Shown here: positions 41,948 through 47,784 of the stretch, one piece after another
Layout of the letters: the number at the start of each line of letters is the position of its first letter
Numbering within the stretch: the stretch's first letter is position 1
Translations under genes and position numbers: made by a program
Assembly: GCA_903918315.1 (NCBI GenBank)
Contig: CAIXEA010000123.1
Location: 1-47,784 of the forward strand
Length of the DNA: 47,784 bases
Direction: 5' to 3'
Origin: an uncultured Acetobacteraceae bacterium
Lineage (GTDB): Bacteria > Pseudomonadota > Alphaproteobacteria > Acetobacterales > Acetobacteraceae
Notes under the pieces: model-generated
The model's database searches: none
The model's input: the letters and a program-made list of their open reading frames with translations, nothing else
Told to the model about the DNA's origin: nothing

Positions 41948-41986
41948 ATGGCCGCCACGCAGCAACGCACGTGCCTCTGGCCCTAG
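41948..41986 (+). CDS. Possible 12-residue leader peptide upstream of the decarboxylase
   Basis: An ATG preceded by GGGGAGGGG opens a frame encoding MAATQQRTCLWP and a TAG stop. Its position at the start of a long structured leader fits a regulatory upstream ORF. A second uORF in the same frame (TTG at 42023 to TGA at 42109, 28 residues including SFDRFVNYVRR) overlaps the decarboxylase ATG as ATGA. Translation of either is not demonstrated by sequence. Confidence 0.3.
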   Translation: MAATQQRTCLWP

Positions 41987-42105
41987 TGGTTACGCAACGA
42001 CGTCAAGCGTTCTGGCAATCGTTTGGTCGCTGGTTCGTTCGACCGTTTCGTCAACTACGTCCGTCGTCTAACTCAGACGGACGTCCAATGGAGGGGCCCG
42101 GAGCG
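41987..42105 (+). promoter_or_regulatory. Structured 5' leader of the decarboxylase gene, speF-leader candidate
   Basis: The segment contains a perfect 9-bp hairpin: ACGTCCGTC (42057-42065), 10-nt loop, GACGGACGT (42076-42084). It ends 6 nt before the GAGGGG ribosome binding region. Upstream it is rich in repeated GTTCG/TTTCG-like motifs. Alphaproteobacterial ornithine decarboxylase genes are known to carry the conserved speF leader motif. I infer this element from gene context and structure, and did not match it to the consensus. Confidence 0.45.
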
Positions 42106-43236
42106 ATGACAACCAAAATCGCCCAGTTTCTTGCTGACCATCAGCCGGCTACGCCGTGCCTTGTGCTTGATGTTGACCGTGTGGAAGCCAATTTTCGCGC
42201 GCTGAGCCATGCCTTGCCGCTCGCCCGCATTTACTATGCGGTGAAAGCCAATCCGGCGGCGCCGATCCTGGAGCGTCTGGTTGGGCTGAACAGCTTCTTC
42301 GACGCGGCCAGCATTGAAGAATGTGAGGCGTGCCTGACCGCTGGCGCGCGCCCCTCGGCGATCAGTTTCGGCAATACGATCAAGAAAATCTCGGCGATCC
42401 AGCGCGCCCATGCTGCGGGTATCAGCATGTTTGCCTTTGATTCCGCTGAAGAACTGCTGAAGCTGGCGCAGCACGCCCCGGGGGCCCGCGTCTATTGCCG
42501 CATTCTGGTGGAAAACGAAGGCGCCGACTGGCCGTTGTCGCGCAAGTTCGGCACGACCATCGACAGCGCCAAGGCGCTGATGCTGCAGGCCGCCGATCTG
42601 GGGCTGGATCCCTATGGCCTGTCGTTTCATGTCGGAAGCCAACAGACGACGACCCGTGCCTACGAAGTCGCGATTTCCAAGGTTGCGATGCTGTTCACCG
42701 ACCTGACCGAAGCGGGCGTGAAGCTGCGCATGATGAACCTGGGCGGCGGGTTCCCGACCAAGTATCGCGAAGCGGTGCCCGAGATCGACCAGTTCGGTAA
42801 TGCGATCATGGGTGCGATGACCGCCCATTTTGGCAATAACCTGCCGGAGATGGTGATCGAGCCGGGGCGGTTCGTGGTTGGAAGTGCCGGCGTGGTCTCT
42901 GCTGAAGTGGTGCTGGTCAGCCAGCGCGACCGCAATGATCCCGTGCGCTGGGTGTATCTGGATATCGGCCGCTTTGGCGGCCTGGCGGAAACGGAGGGTG
43001 AGGCGATCAAATACACCTTCGTGACCCCTCATGATGGCGGGCCGACGGGGCCGGTCGCGATCGCGGGCCCGACCTGTGATGGCGCGGATATCCTGTATGA
43101 GAAGTCCAACTACCGCCTGCCGCTGGCTTTGTCTTGCGGTGACCGGGTCGAACTGCTGTCCACCGGCGCTTATGTGACCACCTACGCCAGCCAGCGCTTC
43201 AACGGCTTTGCCCCTTTGGCGGAGTATTACATCTGA
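42106..43236 (+). CDS. Ornithine decarboxylase-type PLP enzyme (group IV decarboxylase)
   Basis: This encodes 376 residues of the alanine-racemase-fold decarboxylase family. The PLP lysine is K47 (YYAVKANPAAPIL). The block NLGGGFPTKY binds the cofactor phosphate, PEMVIEPGRFVVGSAG is conserved, and the active-site cysteine is C324 (AGPTCDGADIL). The absence of a longer C-terminal extension fits short alphaproteobacterial ornithine (or lysine/ornithine) decarboxylases. It converts ornithine to putrescine, feeding polyamine synthesis. The ATG at 42106 follows GAGGGG by 9 nt; the frame remains open upstream but through the leader. A strong terminator follows 8 nt after the stop. Confidence 0.9.
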   Translation: MTTKIAQFLADHQPATPCLVLDVDRVEANFRALSHALPLARIYYAVKANPAAPILERLVGLNSFFDAASIEECEACLTAGARPSAISFGNTIKKISAIQRAHAAGISMFAFDSAEELLKLAQHAPGARVYCRILVENEGADWPLSRKFGTTIDSAKALMLQAADLGLDPYGLSFHVGSQQTTTRAYEVAISKVAMLFTDLTEAGVKLRMMNLGGGFPTKYREAVPEIDQFGNAIMGAMTAHFGNNLPEMVIEPGRFVVGSAGVVSAEVVLVSQRDRNDPVRWVYLDIGRFGGLAETEGEAIKYTFVTPHDGGPTGPVAIAGPTCDGADILYEKSNYRLPLALSCGDRVELLSTGAYVTTYASQRFNGFAPLAEYYI

Positions 43237-43243
43237 TTGTGCC

Positions 43244-43266
43244 AAGGGGGCCTTCGGGCCCCTTTT
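43244..43266 (+). terminator. Rho-independent terminator of the decarboxylase gene
   Basis: AAGGGGGCC pairs with GGGCCCCTT across a TTCG tetraloop closed by C-G, then TTTT. The stem is 9 bp including one possible wobble. It starts 8 nt after the stop and separates the decarboxylase from the next CoA transferase. Confidence 0.9.
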
Positions 43267-43339
43267 CGCATGGCAGGCGCCACGCTGGCATCCGGACCGC
43301 GTTTGGCGCTAGAACCCTGCGCGAGGAGATGACAGTCCC

Positions 43340-44578
43340 ATGGATGGTTCAGTGACGCCGGCCGCGGCCGGTAAAGGTTTGGCGCGTACCGCCGGGGCTT
43401 TGGCGGGCATTAAGGTTGTCGATCTGACCCGGGTGCTGGGCGGGCCGTACTGCACGATGGTGCTGTCTGATCACGGCGCCGAGGTGATCAAGGTCGAGCC
43501 GCCGCAGGGCGACGAAGTGCGCGACTGGGGGCCCCCGTTCCATGAGGGCGATGCCAGCTACTTCATCGGCGTGAACCGCAACAAGCGCGCGATTGCGCTT
43601 GATATCGGCAAGCCGGAAGGGAAGGCGATTCTTCTGCGCCTTCTTGAAACGGCGGATATCCTGATCGAAAATTTCAAGCCAGGTTCCATGGAAAAATGGG
43701 GGCTAGGCTATGAATCGGTGCTGTCGCAGCGTTTCCCGTCACTCATCCATTGTCGCATCTCGGGGTTTGGTCCCGACGGGCCTTTGGGCGGGTTGCCCGG
43801 TTACGACGCGATTTTGCAGGCGATGACCGGCTTGATGAGCGTGAATGGCGATCAGTCCACCGGCCCGATGCGACTCGGGACCGCGATCGTGGATATGGGG
43901 ACGGGGCTTTATTCGGCCATCGGCATTCTGATGGCATTGCATGAGCGGAAGACCTCGGGCCTCGGCCAATATCTGGATATGACGCTCTATGACTGCGGGA
44001 TGGCGTTACTGCATCCGCAGGCCCCGAACTATTTCCTGAACGGCGCCCGTCCGAAGGGAACCGGCAATCCGCATCCCAATCTGGTTCCCTACGACAAATA
44101 CCCCACCCAGACCTGTGACATCTTCATCGCCAGCGGCAACAACGGCCAATTCCGTAAATTATGCGAACTGATCGGTCGCCCGGAAATGGCGGATGATCCC
44201 TGGTTCGCGAACAACGGGGAACGTAATGTTAATCGCGTCGCTTTGACGGAAGCTTTGGCGGCGGCGTTCAAACAGCATGATGGCAACGAACTTGCACTGC
44301 GACTGATCCGCAATGGCGTGCCGGCCGGGCCGGTTCTGCCGATCGATGAATCGACAGCGGCGCCGCATACAGCGCATCGTGAAATGGTAACGGAACTAGA
44401 TTGGTACAAGGGTATCGGAACCCCAATCAAGTTCAGCCGCACCCAGGGCGGAACCCGCCGCCCACCGCCCAAATTTGCCCAGGATGGCAACGAGATTCTG
44501 GGCCAGCTCGGTTACACGGCGGACGAAATCGCCGCCCTTGAACAGAGCGGTGTGGTGCATACCAAGCGGCGGGTCTGA
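43340..44578 (+). CDS. Family III CoA transferase (CaiB/BaiF)
   Basis: This encodes 412 residues. Family blocks are LAGIKVVDLTRVLGGPYCTM, GAEVIKVEPPQGDEVRDWG, ILIENFKPGSMEKWG and ISGFGPDGPLGGLPGYD. The catalytic Asp is D185 (AIVDMGTGLYS), followed by GLGQYLDMTLYD. AGGAG lies 13 nt before the ATG, a somewhat long spacing. It is separated from the decarboxylase by a terminator, so it probably has its own promoter in the 100-bp gap. The glycosyltransferase begins 22 nt after its stop. Substrates are unknown. Confidence 0.92.
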   Translation: MDGSVTPAAAGKGLARTAGALAGIKVVDLTRVLGGPYCTMVLSDHGAEVIKVEPPQGDEVRDWGPPFHEGDASYFIGVNRNKRAIALDIGKPEGKAILLRLLETADILIENFKPGSMEKWGLGYESVLSQRFPSLIHCRISGFGPDGPLGGLPGYDAILQAMTGLMSVNGDQSTGPMRLGTAIVDMGTGLYSAIGILMALHERKTSGLGQYLDMTLYDCGMALLHPQAPNYFLNGARPKGTGNPHPNLVPYDKYPTQTCDIFIASGNNGQFRKLCELIGRPEMADDPWFANNGERNVNRVALTEALAAAFKQHDGNELALRLIRNGVPAGPVLPIDESTAAPHTAHREMVTELDWYKGIGTPIKFSRTQGGTRRPPPKFAQDGNEILGQLGYTADEIAALEQSGVVHTKRRV

Positions 44579-44600
44579 CCCGGGCGGTCGGGGGATCGTG

Positions 44601-47573
44601 ATGGGACCATTCGATCTCCCGGCTCGGGACGCCTTGCGCTTACCGGCGGAGATCGCGCCGGCCTGGGCGATCTTCGAACCCGCCTGGTATCGCGCCCGAT
44701 ACGGCGCCACGACCGAACTGCCGCCGGATGATGCGTTGCTGGCCTATTACCTCGAATCGGGGCAGAGCGCGGGGCATTCCCCCAACCGGTTTTTCGATGA
44801 GACGTGGCATCGGCGGGCCTATCCCGCCATTCAAACGCTGATCAAGGCGGGTGCGTTCACCTCGGCCTTCGATTCCTATTGCCGCGCCGGCCATCGCGAT
44901 CGGTCCCCCCATTGGCTGTTTGACGAAATCTACTATCGCGACCGCCATCCCGACCTGACCAATGAGGCATTTCGCGCCGGCGGCCTGGCCAATGGCTACG
45001 ATCATTTTCTCCGCCATGGGGACCGGGAAGGTCGGCGTGGTCACATCCTGTTCGATCCGGACTTCTACCGCACTACGCTCAGTCCCGATGAGCAGACGGC
45101 CGCGGCCGAAAGCGGCTATTTCCATGATTATCTGCTGCGATTGGAGCGGCGGGCCCCGGAACGCCGAACCACCTGCTATTTCGATTGCGTTTGGTATGTG
45201 CGCCGCTATCCCGAGGTGGGCGCGGCGCTGGCCGAGGGCCGCTGGCAGTCGGCACTGGAACACTATTTATGTAACGATACCCCCGGGGAATTCGACCCGC
45301 TGCTCGATTTTTCGGAGGGCTGGTATCTTCGTAACGATCCTGGGCTTCGAACCGTCATCGAGCACGGTGATTTCCGGAATGGTTACACGCATTTTCTGCG
45401 CCATGGCGCGGTCGAACTGCGATCCCCGGCGGAGCATGTCGATCTGGCCTGGTATGCGTCGTTGGACAGTGTGCGCGGGGCGCTGGCACGAGGGGACGTG
45501 CCGGATGCCTTTACGCATTGGCTGACCACCGGCCGCTCGGGCGGGCTACCCGTCGCACCGCCGCCGGATACCCGCATTCACGATGGCCAGGCGCGGTCTT
45601 TGTTCCGGTACCGGGCGATGGACATGCTGCCGCTTTATGGCCGCATGCCGCTGCGCTTCGATCTGACGGAGCCGCCGGTGCTGAGCGTCGTCATGGTGGT
45701 GGAGGACAGCCTCGCCATGACCCTGATGACGCTGGCTTATCTGCGGAACAATGTGCCGCCGGCGACCGAGTTGATCATCGTCGATCCCGGTTTGGACCCG
45801 GATACACGCGCACTGGGCCTTTATGTCACGGGGGCGGTGGTCGCGCGGATTGAGGGGGATGTCGGCTGGTTGCAGGCCAGCAACGCCGGGATGGCCTGTG
45901 CCCGGGCGCCGTATTGCCTGCTGCTGCGCAGCGGAACGGAACTGGTGCCCGGCGCGGTCATTGCCGGGCTGCGCCGCATCACCACTGACCCGACCATAGG
46001 CGCGGTTGGCGGCAAGATCGTCCAACCGCATGGGGTCTTGTTGCAGGCGGGCGGCCTGATCCTGCGGGATGGCGCGACGCATGACTATATGCGGGATGCA
46101 TCGCCGGCGGCACCGGAAGTTAATTTCGTTCGTTCGGTGCATTTCTGTTCATCGTCCTGCCTGCTTGTGCGATCCGAAACCATTTTGGAAATCGGCGGCT
46201 TCGACGCGCAATTCACCGCTGGCGGTCATGCCGACGCCGATCTGTGCCTGCGTCTTGCCGGGCTGGGTTATCGGATTATTTACGAGCCCAATATGATCGC
46301 CTGGTGTTGGGAACCGGAGCCGACCCCGTCTTCGGCTACGATCGACCGTTTTGTTGAAGTCCATCAGACCTTTTTGGCCAACTGCTACCCCCCCGACGGG
46401 GGCGCCAGGGTTTTCGCGCGCACCGCTGGTCCGGCGCCGCACCGCATTCTGTTCATTGAAGATATGATACCAATCCGCTCCATTGGCTCCGGCTTCGTGC
46501 GGTCCAATGACATCATCCGCACGATGGTGGGCATGGGCTGCGCGGTGACGGTGTTCCCGATCAATGACAGTGGCTTCGGCCTGGCTGGCGTGCACGCGGA
46601 TCTGCCCGATGAGGTAGAGATCATGTACGATCACGCACTGCTGCGATTGGCCGAATTCCTTCTGCTGCGCCGTGGTTATTACGATACAATATGGATTGCC
46701 CGAACCCACAATTTGCAGCGTGCACTTCCGGCTTTGGAAAAAATCCTCGCTGACACGGCCGCGCCGCCAAGGATCGTTCTCGATACGGAAGCCATCGGCT
46801 CGGTGCGGGAGGCGGAGCAGGCGGCCCTGGCCGGAAAGCCGTTCAATCTCGGCGCCGCGCTGCTGCGGGAATTCGCCCATGCCGGCCTGTGTCAGGCGAT
46901 CGTTGCGGTCAGCGCGCAAGAGGCCGCGATCCTGCGTGAGCTGGGTTCGCCGAATATCCATATCGTCGGGCATGTGCGAACGCCTCGGCCGGGCAGTCGG
47001 ACATTCACTCAACGATCCGGTCTGCTGTTCGCCGGGGCGATCCATAAGATGGATAGTCCCAATTACGACAGTCTTTGCTGGATGATCGAAGATGTTCTGC
47101 CAATAGTGGAACAATCATTGGGGTGGGAAACAAGGCTGACGATCGCGGGTTATACCAGTCCGGACGTTTCTCTGGATCGTTTCAAGGGATATCCGCGGGT
47201 TTCGTTGCGGGGTGTCGTTCCGGATCTAGAACCGCTATATGCCTCGCATCGCGTGTTCGTCGCGCCCACCCGGTTCGCGGCGGGCGCACCCTACAAGGTC
47301 CACGAAGCGGCGTCCTTTGGCGTGCCGATCGTGGCCACGACCTTGCTGCGCCGCCAACTGGATTGGGAAGACGGGCGGGAGATCCTGGCCGCCGATGCCA
47401 CGGATGCCGCCGCGTTCGCGGCCCGCATCGTGCAGCTCTACCGCGATGAGGCGCTGTGGGACCAGATTCGTATGGCAGCGCTTAACCGTTTGGAAACAGA
47501 GCATAATCCGGCGGATTACCGGGAGGCCATTCATGCCGCGCTACATGCGGATGTATGCCCCGTGCCCGGCTGA
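44601..47573 (+). CDS. Large glycosyltransferase: FD-x2-WY repeats, GT2-like domain, GT4-like domain
   Basis: This encodes 990 residues from ATG (GTG at 44598 alternative). Residues 15-330 contain about seven degenerate repeats of 45-50 residues of the type FD-x2-WY-x2-RYPD ... HYL-x-G-x-EGR-x-P (IFEPAWYRARYG, LFDEIYYRDRHPDL, YFDCVWYVRRYPEV, DFSEGWYLRNDPGL). A GT2-like domain spans 356-600, with IGGFDAQFTAGGHADADLCL retaining the acceptor-side Asp. The metal-binding position expected as LN-x-D reads LLLRSGTEL. A GT4/GT-B domain spans about 612-985, with APYKVHEAASFGVPIVAT carrying the nucleotide-sugar Glu. It probably adds one or more sugars to an exopolysaccharide; the two modules could act in sequence. 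Confidence 0.85.
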   Translation: MGPFDLPARDALRLPAEIAPAWAIFEPAWYRARYGATTELPPDDALLAYYLESGQSAGHSPNRFFDETWHRRAYPAIQTLIKAGAFTSAFDSYCRAGHRDRSPHWLFDEIYYRDRHPDLTNEAFRAGGLANGYDHFLRHGDREGRRGHILFDPDFYRTTLSPDEQTAAAESGYFHDYLLRLERRAPERRTTCYFDCVWYVRRYPEVGAALAEGRWQSALEHYLCNDTPGEFDPLLDFSEGWYLRNDPGLRTVIEHGDFRNGYTHFLRHGAVELRSPAEHVDLAWYASLDSVRGALARGDVPDAFTHWLTTGRSGGLPVAPPPDTRIHDGQARSLFRYRAMDMLPLYGRMPLRFDLTEPPVLSVVMVVEDSLAMTLMTLAYLRNNVPPATELIIVDPGLDPDTRALGLYVTGAVVARIEGDVGWLQASNAGMACARAPYCLLLRSGTELVPGAVIAGLRRITTDPTIGAVGGKIVQPHGVLLQAGGLILRDGATHDYMRDASPAAPEVNFVRSVHFCSSSCLLVRSETILEIGGFDAQFTAGGHADADLCLRLAGLGYRIIYEPNMIAWCWEPEPTPSSATIDRFVEVHQTFLANCYPPDGGARVFARTAGPAPHRILFIEDMIPIRSIGSGFVRSNDIIRTMVGMGCAVTVFPINDSGFGLAGVHADLPDEVEIMYDHALLRLAEFLLLRRGYYDTIWIARTHNLQRALPALEKILADTAAPPRIVLDTEAIGSVREAEQAALAGKPFNLGAALLREFAHAGLCQAIVAVSAQEAAILRELGSPNIHIVGHVRTPRPGSRTFTQRSGLLFAGAIHKMDSPNYDSLCWMIEDVLPIVEQSLGWETRLTIAGYTSPDVSLDRFKGYPRVSLRGVVPDLEPLYASHRVFVAPTRFAAGAPYKVHEAASFGVPIVATTLLRRQLDWEDGREILAADATDAAAFAARIVQLYRDEALWDQIRMAALNRLETEHNPADYREAIHAALHADVCPVPG

Positions 47574-47595
47574 CACACCAGCCCTGAGGAAGATC

Positions 47596-47613
47596 GGGCC
47601 ACCAAATTGGCCC
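47596..47613 (+). terminator. Probable terminator hairpin after the glycosyltransferase gene
   Basis: GGGCCA (47596-47601) and TGGCCC (47608-47613) form a 6-bp stem with a 6-nt loop, followed by only TTGTG. It is 22 bp beyond the stop. The poor T-tract keeps confidence modest. The rest of 47614-47784 has no convincing gene: frames opening at ATG 47668 and ATG 47762 run off the edge and are too short to judge. Confidence 0.45.
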
Positions 47614-47784
47614 TTGTGTAAGGTTCGCGAAACTTTTATTGGGATTCTAACCCATCTTATTCATCGCATGGCAGGGATTCGCGAACGGACATGGCGCAAA
47701 CATATGGAATCGTTCAGTGATTGGTTGCTTACACCCACACCGAACGCCGGACATAATCCGCCATGCCCGCCACCGATGAGGATA

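Noticed and set aside
41884-42105. N-terminal extension of the decarboxylase from 41884
   Set aside because: It crosses the G-run and the leader hairpin, and family members start near the chosen ATG; a regulatory leader explains the region better.

Overview
The window is GC-rich, densely coding alphaproteobacterial chromosome. Gene content points to Acetobacteraceae or close Rhodospirillales relatives: family III CoA transferases, PEP-CTERM proteins, a Hint-domain secreted protein, Bpt-type aminoacyl-tRNA-protein transferase, and long glycosyltransferases with FD-x2-WY repeats. This taxonomic guess comes from recalled family distribution, not a search. No rRNA, tRNA, CRISPR array or intact insertion sequence was seen.

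Region 1 (1-5.8 kb) looks like cell-envelope and exopolysaccharide accessory functions: a PEP-CTERM protein with a sigma-54-type promoter and a strong terminator, a TPR-sulfotransferase fusion, a small secreted cysteine-containing protein and an O-antigen-ligase-like polymerase with an inserted soluble domain. Region 2 (5.8-10.6 kb) is a tight forward operon: HD-domain hydrolase, penicillin-acylase-family hydrolase, RDD membrane protein, Bpt and a NUDIX hydrolase, several overlapping by 4 nt. Region 3 (10.6-16.8 kb) has a leftward four-gene unit (MarR regulator, OmpR-type regulator, histidine kinase, acyltransferase 3). It diverges from a branched-chain aminotransferase and a flavin amine oxidase.

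Region 4 (16.8-26 kb) holds a lone DUF1217 protein, an SDR plus a carboxylesterase homologue that lacks its nucleophilic serine, two coupled Gfo/Idh/MocA oxidoreductases with a CinA-type amidase, and a leftward set of cysteine-dioxygenase-like protein, 2Fe-2S ferredoxin and acyltransferase 3. A first CoA transferase follows. Region 5 (26-36 kb) centres on a cobalamin-riboswitch-controlled btuB, divergent from a CoA transferase/CitE-like lyase pair. A fatty-acid-hydroxylase-type membrane enzyme, a polytopic GT-like protein, a CoA transferase/enoyl-CoA hydratase pair and a DUF1194 protein follow.

Region 6 (36-47.8 kb) has a Hint-domain protein, a second PEP-CTERM protein again preceded by a sigma-54-type site, a SAM methyltransferase with a regulatory domain, a YihY/BrkB protein, an ornithine-decarboxylase-type enzyme with a structured leader and a strong terminator, a fourth CoA transferase, and a 990-residue repeat-GT2-GT4 protein.

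The most interesting signals are the two unlinked PEP-CTERM genes with matching -24/-12 promoters, the structured decarboxylase leader, the Ser-to-Gly esterase, the cobalamin riboswitch packed against a divergent gene, and the cysteine-dioxygenase-like/ferredoxin/acyltransferase cluster.
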